Shown one piece after another: positions 16,660-27,898 of a stretch of 64,000 nucleotides of DNA. A program made the translations under genes and the position numbers. Source of the DNA: Prorocentrum cordatum (taxonomy: Eukaryota > Sar > Dinophyceae > Prorocentrales > Prorocentraceae); NCBI GenBank assembly GCA_963575745.1, contig CAUYUJ010003891.1, forward strand, positions 422,693 to 486,692, given 5' to 3'. Below the pieces are notes generated by a model, which had not been told where the DNA came from, did not search any database, and worked only from the letters and a program-made list of their open reading frames with translations. How positions within the stretch are numbered: position 1 is the first letter of the stretch; every line of letters starts with the position of its first letter.

Positions 16660-16665
16660 CGAAAG
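16608..16665. repeat. (CGA)n microsatellite
   Basis: An almost perfect CGACGACGA run leading into the 42 bp minisatellite. Confidence 0.9.
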
Positions 16666-16679
16666 CGCGAGCGACAGCG

Positions 16680-17055
16680 GGGCCACGAATGGCAGCAACG
16701 GGGCCACGAAGGGCAGCGAGGGGGCCACGAAGAGCTGCAACAGGGCCGCGAAGGGCAGCGAGGGGGAGCCACGAAGGGCTGCAACAGGGCCACGAAGGGC
16801 AGCGAGGGGACGACGAAGGGCTGCAACGGGGCCACGAAGGGCACCGAGGGGGCCACGAAAGGCTGCAACAGGGCCACGAAGGGCAGCGAAGCGGCGACGA
16901 AAGGCTGCAACGGAGCCATGAAGGGCAGCGAGGGGGCCGCGAAAGGCTGCAACAGGGCCACGAAGGGCAGCGAGGGGGCCACAAAAGGCTGCAACGGGGC
17001 CACGAAGGGCAGCGAGGGGGCCACGAAGGGCTGCAAAGGGGTACGAAGGGAAACG
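16680..17055. repeat. 42 bp minisatellite (GCCACGAAGGGC...)
   Basis: About nine copies alternating GGCCACGAAGGGCAGCGAGG and GGCCACGAAGGGCTGCAACA/G. The 42-base period keeps all frames open (for example ATKGSEG and ATKGCNR alternating), so the 260-codon frame across it should not be taken as a gene. Confidence 0.85.
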
Positions 17056-17159
17056 AGATGCCTATTCCTCAATAAACTGTGAGGGAGTCCTAAACGTGAG
17101 CGCGACTCCTGGCGCGCAAGGAGGAAGAAAACTATTCCCTAGGAGATCTGCAAGACTTT

Positions 17160-18260
17160 TTTATGACATGTAGAAGAAGCCTTGGGAAATCCGATCCGAT
17201 GATGCGTTCAGAAATCAAACAAGGATTCTTGCGGAAATCCAGAACGATTCCTCTGGTAATCCATGAGATGCCTCAGGACATCCATAGATTTCCCCTGGGA
17301 ACCCATCGGATTTCTTGGGACATCCATCGAATTCTTCAGGGCATCTACAGAAATCCTTACGACACCCATCGGATTCCTTAGGACATCCATTGGTTTCCTT
17401 AAGAAATCCATGGGATTCCTGCGGGAATCAATTGAATGCCTTTGGACATCCTCAAACTTGCTTTCGGAAGTCCATCTGTTCCCGTAGAAAATCCTCACGG
17501 CATTCATCGGCGGAATCCTTTGGAATTCCAGCAAAAGGATGCCTGCTGAAATCCATATGACTCATTAGACAATCCAAAACGCATTCCCTCGGAAACCCAT
17601 ACGGGACATCCATGGAATTCCTATGATAATCCATCGGAATTTGGAGGACATCCATCGGATCCCTTCGGAAATCCATACGACGCCTTATGAAAGCCATCGG
17701 ATTCCTTATGAAATCCATCGGATTCGTGCTGGAATCCATAGGTTCCCTCTGGAAATCAACGAGGTCCGTTCGGGAATCCATCGGATTTCTTTGGACATCC
17801 ATGGGATTCCTGCGGACACCTGCATGATTCCCGAAGAAATCCATAGGATCCCGCAGGAAAGCCATCAGATTCCTTCAGACATCCATCGGATACCTTAGGA
17901 CATCCAGAATTCCTTCAGCAACCCATAAGGTGCCCGAGGACATCCTTAGGAATCCTTAAGCCTTAAGAGACCCATCGGATTCCTCGGGCAATCCATTGGA
18001 TTATGTCGGACATCTATAGGAACCCTTACCTTAAGAAATCCATTGGCTTCCTTAGGACATCCATAGGGCGCTTTAGGACACCCCTAGGATTCAATCGGAA
18101 ATCCATAGGATCCCTCAGGAAACCCATCGGATTCTTCAGGGAATCCACAGAATCCACGGGGGATCCAGGGGACCCCAGAGGAACTCCAACGGATTCCATG
18201 GGCAATCTGTATCATTTGTTCGGAAATGCATCGGAATCCGGAGGACATTCCCTATCGTAA
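17160..18260. repeat. ATCCATCGGATTCCT minisatellite
   Basis: Some 50-60 degenerate copies of an 18-19 base word such as GGACATCCATCGGATTCCTT and GGAAATCCATAGG. Both strands show open HRIP/MDFRRNP frames because of the period. A cousin lies at 63,290-63,640. Confidence 0.8.
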
Positions 18261-18329
18261 GCACGAAAGACTATCATGGATTCCTGAGAAAACATCGAAC
18301 ACGCATGTTAACTTCAAAATCTAGTCGAT

Positions 18330-18745
18330 CACTGTTAAGGTCTAGCTTCCAGGCGAACGTGACGATTTTTCCATGGTGGAGTGGAAAACGCAAAATTCGC
18401 AACGCGCGCGTCCGCGCGCGCGCGGTCGGGTGACTCGCGCGCGGGCGTGTCACCGGAAATCTCGTTGGTCACCGTTAGGGATTCACGTTCTGTCCAGGCC
18501 AGCATGGAGACGTGTCCATTGTGGACGATGCAAACTTCACCACGCGCGTGTTCGAGCGCGCGCGTGGCGATATCTGTATTGCCCACAATGGAAAAGTGGC
18601 CATGTTGGACTGGGAACGAAAGGCTGGGAGATTATATTTTGAAACTGGCATGCGTGTTTCGGATGTTTTCCAACATAGACGGCCTGGAAACCCAACTGAA
18701 TCTTGAACGGTGACCGGTTGAATTTTGAAGTTGGCATGCGTCTTC
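18330..18745. repeat. Degenerate ~150 bp duplicate with CGCGCGCG core
   Basis: Two to three loose copies of CATGGTGGAGTGGAAAACGC / CATTGTGGACGATGCAAAC followed by CGCGCGCG runs and CTGTTAGGGATT or CGGTGACC words. Not coding. Confidence 0.45.
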
Positions 18746-18835
18746 CAAGTTGTCAAAACAATCCATCGGATTCCTTGCGAATTATCATATGGATGTCCCA
18801 AGGATCCCGATGCATTTCCTAACGAACCATATGGT

Positions 18836-19745
18836 CAGCTGGATCACCGGATCACCGGATCAGCTGGATCACCAAATCAGCTGGCCACAACACCAGCGTA
18901 CCGGATCACCACATCACCGGATCAGCTGACCAAATCACCGGATCAGCCAGATCAGCCAGATCAGCTGGAACACTGGATCAGCTGGCCACAACACCAGGCC
19001 ACTGGATCACCGGGTCGTTCGATCAGCTGACCAAATCACCGGATCAGCCAGAACATCGCGATGATCCTGTGACCCGCTGACCCGCGGGTCACTGGGTCAC
19101 CGGATCACCAAATAACTGGATCAACGGATCACCGGGTCACCAGGTCAGCGGACCACCGGACCACTGCATGGGTCACCGGATCAGCTGACCAGAACACCCA
19201 GTCAGCGGATCACTGGGTCACCAGGGCACTGGATCAACGGATCACCGGGTCACAGGATCACCAAATCACCCGATCACCAGGTCAGCGGGCTCAGCTGACC
19301 AGAACACCCAGTCAGCGGATCACTGGTCACCAAGGCATTGGATCAACGGATCACCGGGTCACAGGATCACCAAATCACCCGATCACTGGGTCAGCGGATC
19401 ACTGGATCAATACGTCACCAAAGCACCGGATCACCAGGTCAAAGGGCTGGATAACCGGATCACGGGGTCACCGGATCACTGGATCACTGGGTCACCGGGT
19501 CACCAGATCACTGGATCACTGGATCACCAGGTCAGCGGATCAACGGATCACCAGGTCACCGGATCACAAGAATTACCGGATCACCAGATCGGCGGGTCAG
19601 CGGATCAAGGGTCGGATCACCGGATCATTAGATCACCAAATCACCGGATCACCATGGGTCAGCGGATCACCGAATCCCGGGGTCACTGGATCATCAAATC
19701 ACCAGGTCAGAGGGCCAGATCACCCGATCACAGGGTCACCCAGCC
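18836..19745. repeat. GGATCACC/GGATCAGC satellite, block 2
   Basis: Same 8-base family as block 1 with more GGGTCACC and CCAGGTCAGCGG variants and a longer higher-order unit (GATCACTGGGTCACCAGGGC... occurs twice near 19,200-19,390). Confidence 0.85.
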
Positions 19746-19867
19746 GACCCAATTCAACAGAAAAAACTCTGGTTCACCTCCATCCCCGTCGCAAGGACCC
19801 GCGACGACGCCGCCGACGACGACGCGCCCCCGAGCAGCGCGAGAAGGGGGACCGGCTCAAGGGGAGA

Positions 19868-20112
19868 AACACTGATATTTAGAGCGTGAATTACCTCCCC
19901 CGCTTTCGCTTCCAGGCAAAACCAAGCCATACCACGCGCCTCCTCGTCAAGCGGCCTGACCAGTACAGGCCGCAATTTGGCATCGTTTGGTATCTCTTGG
20001 AAGCGAGGGTGGTCAAAAGCGAGGTAGGTTTGTTTTCCCCCGAGATATGGAATCGGCGATGATCGCCACCAGATCGGCTGCAGGTCCCCGATAGCGAATG
20101 CGCGCCTTCCTG
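19868..20112 (-). pseudogene. Isolated coding-like fragment, unknown
   Basis: On the minus strand a frame reads RRAFAIGDLQPIWWRSSPIP, YLGGKQTYLAFDHPRFQEIP, NDAKLRPVLVRPLDEEARGM and AWFCLEAKAGEVIHALNISV. Composition is ordinary protein, unlike the Pro/Arg frames around it. Both ends fade into low complexity, so this is a lone exon or gene remnant. A short FAI.DLQ echo occurs near 59,930 on the plus strand. No domain recognised. Confidence 0.4.
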
Positions 20113-20640
20113 TGCGGGGTGGACCACCGGGCCCCCATCGGCAATCCGTGGGCGACCGAGGGCCCGATGCACTCCCCTCCGAGCCTGCCCCCCCCCCCCC
20201 CCCGGAACGTGGGCACCTCACCAGGACCCGCGAGGCCGCAGCAGACCACGGCGGCGTCGCCCCCGAAAGCAGAGCGAGAGACCAGCCCTGGACCCCCCCT
20301 GGGGCCTGCCCTGGACCCGCCAGGGACCGAGGAGAGCCGCCTGGAACCCACGAGACCCTGCAGTCCAAAACGGAGCCGACGGCAGCCTCCAGCCCCCTGG
20401 CGGGAGGGGGCTGGAGGCTGCGGTCCTCGCGTGGGGACCACCGCGTCCTCGTCTTCCGGCCCCGTGGCGAGGACTCGCGAGGCCGCCGCCGGCACTGGCC
20501 TGGGGCGCCGCGGCGAAGGCCGCCTGGGGCGCTGGCGCGCTCATCGGCGCTGGCGCCGGCATGGCCGGCGACGCGTACACCCCCGGCGTCGGCATCCCCT
20601 GAGGCGGGGCCGCCTCGCGGCGGGCAATCTGGTTGTTCGT
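20113..20640. other. GC-rich stretch, no gene recognised
   Basis: Open frames on both strands are Pro/Gly/Arg-rich. A poly-C run lies at 20,190-20,205. Nothing supported. Confidence 0.35.
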
Positions 20641-20659
20641 TGGCTACGTATGGTATTTT

Positions 20660-20870
20660 CTTTCGCTCCGATCTGTTCTCTCTCTCTCTCTCGTGTTCTC
20701 CTCCTCCCTCGTGCCTTCCTCCTGCCTCCCTCCTCCTCCTCCTCCTCCTCCTCCTCCTCCTCCTCCTCCTCCTCCTCCGTCATCCTCCTCCTCCGTCCTC
20801 CAGCCTCCTCCGAATCATCATTGTCTCCTCCTCTTCCTCCTCCTCCTCCTGCTACTGCTCCTCATCCATT
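20660..20870. repeat. (TC)n and (TCC)n tract
   Basis: TCTCTCTCTCTCTC followed by a long (TCC)n run. Confidence 0.85.
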
Positions 20871-21179
20871 TCCTGCGGCGGACAAGGGGTGCAACCGCCA
20901 ATCCAGCGCGGTGTCACCCGCGGATTTGATGGTGAATTGCTCGGCATGTGGAGGGCGTCCGACTACACGAGGTGATTGATCAGTGCTCCTTCCTTCTCCT
21001 GTTCGTCCTTGTCCTTGTCCTCGAAGAGAAAGGGGGGAGATGATGGCGAGTAGGAGGGGGGAAGGGGGGGAAAAGCGAGGAGGGGAACGACAACGAGGGG
21101 GTTCAACAGTAGAACGGATATTCCCCAAACAGTGATTGCACTTAGAGGTCCTTACTTCTTTTTTACGGAACTGGGCCCA

Positions 21180-21515
21180 CCCGTCGGTATAGCGGCTATC
21201 TGGTCGCCGTCGCCGCCCCGTCGCCGCCCGTCTTCTGGGCCTGCCTGGCAGGCGTTTTTTATGCTCTGGGTTTCGAGATTTGGCCGAAGGGTGGGGGAGG
21301 GGGGAGGTCTGAGTCTGTGCCAACGTGCTCAGTCCATCTGCTTCTACCAGTCGCCCGAGCGGGTGGGGGCCAGCGCCGATCGGCGACACAATGATAAAAA
21401 AACGGCGACCTGTCGCACTAGCAGCTATGTGATCGCCGTCGTCGCCCCGTCGCTCTGGGCCTGCCCGTCAGCCTGACGGCTAAGTGGTCACCGTCGCCGC
21501 CCGGTCGCCGTCTAG
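21180..21515. repeat. Three loose copies of a GTCGCCGTCGCCGCCC unit
   Basis: GCTATCTGGTCGCCGTCGCC, GCTATGTGATCGCCGTCGTC and GCTAAGTGGTCACCGTCGCC each precede CGCCCCGTCGC-type words and CTGGGCCTGCC. Confidence 0.5.
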
Positions 21516-21519
21516 GTGT

Positions 21520-21905
21520 GCATCACTTTGCATTTTGTCGCGTTACTCTGCGTTGCACTACATTGATTAGCATTTTGCGCTCCCTTGCACTGCTGTGCAT
21601 TACTGTACATTGCTTTGCATTGCATTGCGTTGCTTTGCGTTGCTTCCGTTGCCTTCCAGTGCTATGCGATGCTTTGCGTTACTTTGCATTGATTTGCACT
21701 GCGTTGCAGCGCGTTGCATTGCTTTGCAATGTGTTGCAGTCCTTTGCATGTGTTGCATTGCGTTGTGTTGTGCTGCGTTGCTGTGCACTGCTGCTTCGTA
21801 TTGCGTTGTAATCGCATTGCATGCCGTCGTATTGCTGTGCACCGTAAAGATTGCACCGCATGGATTGCACCACCCAGATTGCGCCACCTCGCTTGCACCG
21901 CGTAT
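21520..21905. repeat. TTGCATTGCGTTGC imperfect pentamer repeat
   Basis: Degenerate TTGCR units run continuously. Cys-rich frames (CIALRCF) are a by-product of the period. A related ATGCCATGC block is at 24,130-24,440. Confidence 0.75.
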
Positions 21906-22139
21906 GGTAGGAAAATCACTATTTGGGGTCCACGCTGGCTAACTTGTAGGATCATCCGAGGACACCCTCAGGACGACGATAATTCGCCGGCCCAACGGGC
22001 CAGAGGCGTGCTAAGATCTCCGGTAACTGCTAAATAATACTTCTACTTCGCGCGCGCGGGGCGGCCCGTGGGGGTCCCCGGACGAAAAGTACCCCGGGCG
22101 ATCCCCGGCAGGGTCGGGTCAGAGGTGGTTCTCCTCCTG

Positions 22140-22690
22140 GGCGCCGCCCCCGTGGCCCTCCAGAGAGCCCCAAGAAGGGCCACGAGGCCGCCAAGAGCCC
22201 TCCAAGATGGTTCAAGAGTGCTCCGAGATGCCACACGATCGTTCCAAGACGCCCAAGATGGCCCCCAGACGCCCCAAGAGGCCTCCAAGAGCACTCCCCA
22301 GAGGGCCCCAAGAGGCAAAATTCATTACTTTTCCTTAGGTTTTGGGCAGATTTTGGCGTGTCCATCTTTTCGGCTTCCCGACGCCCCAAGACGGCCCAAG
22401 AGGCCCCCAAGATCGCCCCAAGAGGGCCCAAGAAGCTCCCAAGAAGGCCCCAAGATGGCCCAAGAGGGCTCCAAGACGGCCCCAGAGGCATCCAAGACGG
22501 CCCAAGAGGGGCCCAAGAGGGCCCCAAGCGATGCCCCAAAGGGGGAACACAAAACAAAACTTCGAGCCCTCGGCCTTAAGAAGCCCCCAGGAGGCCTCAA
22601 GAGGCCCCTGAGAGGTCCCAAAAGCCCTCAAGAGGCCCTCAGGAGGCCCCCAAGCGACGCTGAAGAGGCCCCCCAGCGGCCCCAAGAGGC
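22140..22690. repeat. GGCCCCAAGAGG minisatellite, large block
   Basis: About 45 copies of GGCCCCAAGANG variants, briefly interrupted at 22,318-22,370 by unrelated sequence (ATTACTTTTCCTTAGG). Both strands carry artefactual open frames. Confidence 0.8.
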
Positions 22691-22954
22691 TCTGTCATGC
22701 GAAATGGGCCGGCGGAATGAGCGAAGCGATTCAATAAACAATCGACAGGGTGGTGAAGCCAGCGTGAAGTCATCTAGGGCGCAACGGCTTTCAACACACG
22801 CCTGGCACATACAACCCGGTCCAATGATCTCGGTTCACCGGCCTGCCCGTAGTGCACCCACGCAAGTACCACAGCACTGGCCAGGTGCCTGTGAGGCGAC
22901 TAAGTAAGGCCACCACCAAGTCGCACCCCGCGGATGCGAACGATCATGTCTCAC

Positions 22955-23490
22955 ATTCCTCCTCCTCCTTCGCCTCCTGCCCTTCTCCTTCCACCACCAC
23001 CAATCATCCGTCCTCCCATTGCCCATCCTCCCTCCGCCCTTCCCACCCCCTTATATCAACATGCTGGCCGCTTCCTCCCTCTTCCCTCCTCCGTCGCCTC
23101 CTGAAAATCCAGCTTTGCCCCGTCCTCATGCGCCGTGTCTTCGTATGGTTGCTCCCCATCCCCCTCCTGCTCCTCCTCAGCTTCTTCAGGAAGGGGTAGC
23201 TGACAATATCGAATGGATGACGAGAGGGTAGTAGAAGAGCGGAGGAGGAACGGGACAGACGAGGGGGAAGGACAAGTGAGAACCAGGGAGAGCAAGAGGC
23301 AGGAAGAGGAGGCGAAGACAGCAGGGCAGCAGGGAACATGGAGGACGAGGGGGATAAACAGGAGGAGGATCAGGAGGCAGAGGAGGAGGAACGAGGAGGA
23401 GAAGGAGGAGGAAGCGAACGAGGAGCAGGAAGTAGGCAGAGAGGGAGAGGAAGGAGGAGGACGAAGAGGGGTAGGAGGTTGCCTGCATCG
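22955..23490. repeat. Pyrimidine-rich then purine-rich tract
   Basis: TCCTCC-rich sequence to ~23,120, some mixed bases, then AGGAGGA-rich sequence from ~23,220 to 23,480 on the same strand: an inverted arrangement of the same composition. Confidence 0.6.
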
Positions 23491-23639
23491 TAGGTGCGCC
23501 CTGCGGCTGCTGGATCACCCCGAAGGGCCCGTGCACCCCACATGACGAGGAGACGCCTCGCGGTGCGGCACCCGAGAAGGGGAAATAGAACTGGTGAGGC
23601 GTCTTCTCCCCCCGCCGGACCTGCGAAAACGACAGCGGC

Positions 23640-23815
23640 CTCTACGTTGGCGCACACCCTCTAACCATCCTTCCTCCCTATGCTTCCTCCCCACCTCCTC
23701 CTCCTCGCCCTTCCCCTCCTCCTCCTCATCAGCATACTTCTCCTCCTCCTCTTCCTCCTCCTCCTCCCCTTCCTCCTCCTCATCCTCTTCACCCTCCTCA
23801 TCCACAATTACTCAA
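23640..23815. repeat. (TCC)n tract
   Basis: Continuous CTCCTCCTC run. Confidence 0.8.
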
Positions 23816-23967
23816 TATGAATACTACTCTCCTCCTTCCCCTGATGACGGGTTGGGAGTGTTCGCCCCCCCCCCCGCGTACTTTTTTTTACACACAGGAT
23901 TCCCCGGAGTTGGGTTTTCGCCTGCATTTTTTTCCAAAATGCTGCTCTCGCTGAGGCGCCGGCCTCA

Positions 23968-24135
23968 TTTTCGGGCCCCGCTCGTTCCGAATCGTGCTCC
24001 CGCTGCAGCGCTGGCCTCATTTCCGTGCTTCCGCTCGTTCCGAATCGTGCTCCCGCTGCAGCGCTGGCCTCATTTCCGCGCTTCCGCTCGTTCCGAATCG
24101 TGCTCCCGCTGCAGCGCTGGCGTCATTTCCCGTGC
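23968..24135. repeat. 53 bp tandem repeat, three copies
   Basis: Unit GCTCGTTCCGAATCGTGCTC followed by CCGCTGCAGCGCTGGCCTCA and TTTCC; nearly identical copies. Confidence 0.85.
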
Positions 24136-24445
24136 CATGCCAAGGCATGCAATGCAATGCTAGGTTGCGTTCCGCTGCGCGATGCCATGCCTTCAGCTGA
24201 AGCTGTGATATGCAGTGCTTAAGTGCCACGTCGTGCTATGCCATGCTGCGCTTTGATCTGCAACGCCATGCTATGCAATGTTCTGTTCGGGGCCGCTGTG
24301 CGATGCCATGCTTTGCGTTGCAAAGCTTTGTCACGCAATTCTTCACTACGCCACGCCACGCCATGCTGTGACATACTACGCTTTGCGGTGCTCTTCTACG
24401 CCATGCCATGCCGTGCTCTACAATGCATCGCGCACCCTTTCGGGA
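24130..24445. repeat. ATGCCATGC/ATGCTATGC imperfect repeat
   Basis: Pentamer-like repeat resembling the block at 21,520-21,905, interspersed with TGCGTTCCGCTGCGCGATGC words. Confidence 0.65.
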
Positions 24446-24589
24446 TCATTGCCCTGCTCGACATCCGACTGTGCGAGTAGAGAAGGGATCTACACCATGG
24501 TAAGGGATGGGAGGGAGGGGTAGGATGTCAAATATGACGCGAGCGCACCTAGATTGCCCCCACCCCCTCTTGCTCTCCCCCCCCGTCCC

Positions 24590-24775
24590 GTTCCGTTCCT
24601 CCTCCTGCCCCCTCCTGCCCCGTTTATCATCCTCTTCCTCCTCCTCCTCCTTTTCCTTTTCCTCCTCCTCCTCCTCCCCCTCCTCTGTCTCCCCCCCCCT
24701 TCCCCCCCTCCCTTCCCCCCCCTCCCCCCCCGCCCTTCCAGACGTACCGTCCTCCTCCTCATCTTCTCGGCGAAC
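24590..24775. repeat. (TCC)n / poly-C tract
   Basis: Pyrimidine tract with poly-C interruptions. Confidence 0.8.
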
Positions 24776-25540
24776 ACGCGTGCGTCGTCTGGGCGAACAG
24801 TCGGAGGCCCTCAACTACCAGACATTGCTGCGCCCCCGAAGGCCTCCTGAGGCCTTCGGAGAAAATGCATCGCACCCCATTCGCAAGCCTCAGCTAGCCC
24901 ATGTGACGGGATTTCTCATTTGTACTCAGCTGTGGCAAGGAGCTAACTTATTAATCATCCTTCGGCAACTGCTATCCCACCTGGTGGGCTTGCCCGCGTC
25001 TGTGCGAGCAAATCCCCTCGGTCAGCCGTAGGGTCGGCATTGACCGTGGCAACCTGAACGGTCGCTGTCCAACTGGCTTCACCCTTAACTTCCTGTGGGG
25101 TGAGCTGTGAGGGAAGCGCTCACATACGGCCCTGGACGTTTCCCATGAGAGTACTTTTCCGCACCGCACACCTAATGCTCAGGCGATGGTTTCCCCCCCG
25201 ATTCTGCGACACCCCCCTCCCAACATGCCGCAGCTTGTTTGGGGGCCCAAAAGGGCTGGCAGAAAAGAGTAACATGGGAAACTGTTAGCCCCCATGGCGC
25301 ACCAGTACAGCCCAACTGGCTGTCCTGCCGACGTATGGCTGAAACCAAGTCAGGGCGCACTGGCTTCTGCCATACTCGCGACTTGAAAGATGAAACCTCC
25401 GAACGTCCTTGAAACTATCCCTCCTGCAGGGGCACGCTGCTTTAGGCAGTGGGTTGCGGAACAATGCGCTTCTGAAGGTCGCCCCATCCTTAAAGATGGG
25501 TTTTGGTGCCCTGAAAGCCTGCGTGCTCGGCAGCCCTCCT
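24776..25540. other. Unique stretch, no gene recognised
   Basis: Balanced composition without repeats. Short open frames on both strands have no continuing partner exons or recognisable motif. This may be an old element remnant, but nothing supports a call. Confidence 0.35.
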
Positions 25541-25544
25541 CCTC

Positions 25545-25690
25545 TGGTTCTTCTTCCCCTCCTCCTCCTCCTCTTTCTCTTTCTCCTCTGGTTATTATTC
25601 CTCTTCCTCCTTCTCCTCATCCTCCTCGTCGTCCTCCTCCTCTTCCTCCTCCTCCTCCTCATCCTTCTCCTCCTCTCCCATCGGTTCCTC
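25545..25690. repeat. (TCC)n tract
   Basis: CTCCTCCTCCTC run with TCTTTCTCTTT interruptions. Confidence 0.8.
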
Positions 25691-25784
25691 ATCGGTTCAC
25701 CCGCCGTCGTCCTCTCACCCCTCCCAACTTGGTCGCCTCCACCGCACGTGCCCTCCCCCTCCTTGTCCCAGACATTCTCGGCCC

Positions 25785-26266
25785 GCATCGTAGTCATCAC
25801 AATCACCACCATCGCAATCATACACCCAACCGACACCATCATCAACATCATCATTGCCATCATCAGGGCCACACTTACCTTTATCATCGTCACCACCACG
25901 ATCCGAACAATCACCACCATGAGCAACACCAGACGCAATAACCACCCCACCATCATAATCATAACACTGAACATAATACCCAACATCACCATCCGCATCA
26001 TCACCGTCACCATTATCATTACCGTCATCGCCATCGTCGTATCATCATCATCACCCTCACGGCCATCGCCATCACCGTCGTCGTCATCGCCACCGCCATC
26101 CCTTCATCATCATTACCAGCCTCATCATCCGTATCGGCATCGGCATCAGCACCAACGTCACAATCAATACCATCACCATCATCATCATCAGCAGCATCAT
26201 CATCATCGTCATCATCACCATCAGCATCATCATCAGCATCATCATCATCATCAGTATCATCATCAT
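25785..26266. repeat. (CAT/ATC)n microsatellite, left target flank
   Basis: About 480 bp dominated by ATC/CAT and CACCATCATC words, ending TATCATCATCAT exactly where the retroelement array begins. Matching CAT-rich sequence resumes at 44,846. Confidence 0.85.
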
Positions 26267-26905
26267 AAGTCTCCTTCGCGGCGACGTTCGACCGCGATGC
26301 CACCCAGAGGGGGAATACGGCACCCAAACAACGTTGGGTGAGGCCGCGGCCGTGCGCCAACAGCCGACACGCCAGCCCACCGCGTCAAACGACACAGGCG
26401 ACTGGCGTGCCAGGGCGCAGGCCGAAGCACATGGGTACCATGCCCCCCCTCGAGGGTGGTGGGTGGGAGAAAAGAAGCGCGACCGCGGTCGCGTCCGACG
26501 CGCTCTGGCGAACGGACGCCCCGCGCGTCGCCCCCAGGTTTGGTCCAGAGCCGCACGCTGGCAGACAGAGGACCACGCCCCGGCCAGCCGCCCCACCTTA
26601 AGAGTGCACACTAGGCAGGCGGGGGCGCTGCAGACATGACCGGGCACTTGATATCCCGCCCCGCGGCCAGGCGGCAAAGAGGAGACATCGCGACCGTGCG
26701 CGGAGGAGCCGAGGGAGGAAGGACCCCGACGCACGGCCGCGCGGCACGCCAGCATGCCCGCGCGGGGCCTGGCCCGCCCGACGTAGCGGCGGCGCGTGGC
26801 GGGTGAACATGCGGGCGCCCGCCATCGCGCGGTGCGCCGACGGCGGGGCACTCCCGCCTGGGGGCGTCGACATATGACTTGCAATAACAAGTATTACTGC
26901 CCCAT
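26267..26905 (-). mobile_element. Non-autonomous unit 1 (639 bp)
   Basis: Has only the left end (~170 bp, as in elements A and B), a short joint (GCCCCCCCTCGAGGGTGGTG) and the right ~460 bp starting AGAAAAGAAGCGCGACCGCG. No ORF of the retroelement is kept. The near-palindrome at its right end has lost one base (ACAAGTATTACTG). Confidence 0.8.
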
Positions 26906-27556
26906 AAGTCTCCTTCGCGGCGACGTTCGACCGCGATGCCGCCCAGAGGGGGGACTACGGCACCCAAACAACGTTGGGCGAGGCCGCGGCCGTGCGCCAA
27001 CAGCCGACACGCCAGCCCACCGCGTCAAACGACACAGGCGGCTGGCGCGCCAGGGCGCAGGCGGAAGCACATGGATACCATACCCCCATATACCCCCCCT
27101 CGAGGGCGGTGGGTGGGAGAAAAAAAGCGCGACCGCGGCCGCGTCCGACGCACTCTGGCGAACGGACGCCCCGCGCGTCGCCCCCAGGGTTGGTCCAGAG
27201 CCGCGCGCTGGCAGACAGAGGACCACACCCCGGCCAGCCGCCCCACCTTAAGAGTGCACACTAGGCAGGTGGGGGCGCTGCAGACATGACCGGGCACTTG
27301 ATATCCCGCCCCGCGGCCAGGCGGCAAAGAGGAGACATCGCGACTGTGCACGGAGGAGCGGAGGGAGGAAGGACCCCGACGCACGGCCGCGCGGCACGCC
27401 AGCACGCCCGCGCGGGGCCTGGCCCGCCCGACGTAGCGGCGGCGCGTGGCGGGTGGACATGCGGGCGCCCGCCATCGCGCGGTGCGCCGACGGCGGGGCA
27501 CTCCCGCCTGGGGGCGTCGACTTATGACTTGCAATAACAAGTTATTACTGCCCCAT
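26906..27556 (-). mobile_element. Non-autonomous unit 2 (651 bp)
   Basis: Same plan as unit 1 with a slightly longer joint (ACCCCCATATACCCCCCCTC). The sequence is close to unit 1 throughout; the right end keeps AATAAC-AA-GTTATT intact. Confidence 0.8.
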
Positions 27557-27898
27557 AAGTCTCCTTCGCGGCGACGTTCGACCGCGATGCCACCCAGAGG
27601 GGGGAATCTGGGTGAGGCCGCGGCCGTGCGCCAACAGCCGACACGCCAGCCCACCGCGTCAAACGACACAGGCGGCTGGCGCGCCAGGGCGCAGGCCGAA
27701 GCACATGGGTACCATACCCACTGCCACGGACCCAGGGGCTGAGGCCGAGCGCTGCCCCACACAGCGGGCCTGCGGCACCCGCAGGCACGCTGCCACCCAA
27801 TGCCAGGCAGAGAGACGGCCGCAGACGCGTGGCCCGCGAGAGAGCGACCGATGGACCGAACGAGGGCGAACGAGCGTGCGAAGGGGCCTGGCGCGACG

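Noticed and set aside
16300-17082. 260-codon plus-strand ORF (ATKGSEG/ATKGCNR repeats)
   Set aside because: The ORF is produced by a 42 bp minisatellite preceded by a (CGA)n run; other frames and the minus strand are equally open.
21520-21905. Cys/Leu-rich small ORFs on the plus strand
   Set aside because: Produced by the TTGCR pentamer repeat; the minus strand gives equally long frames.
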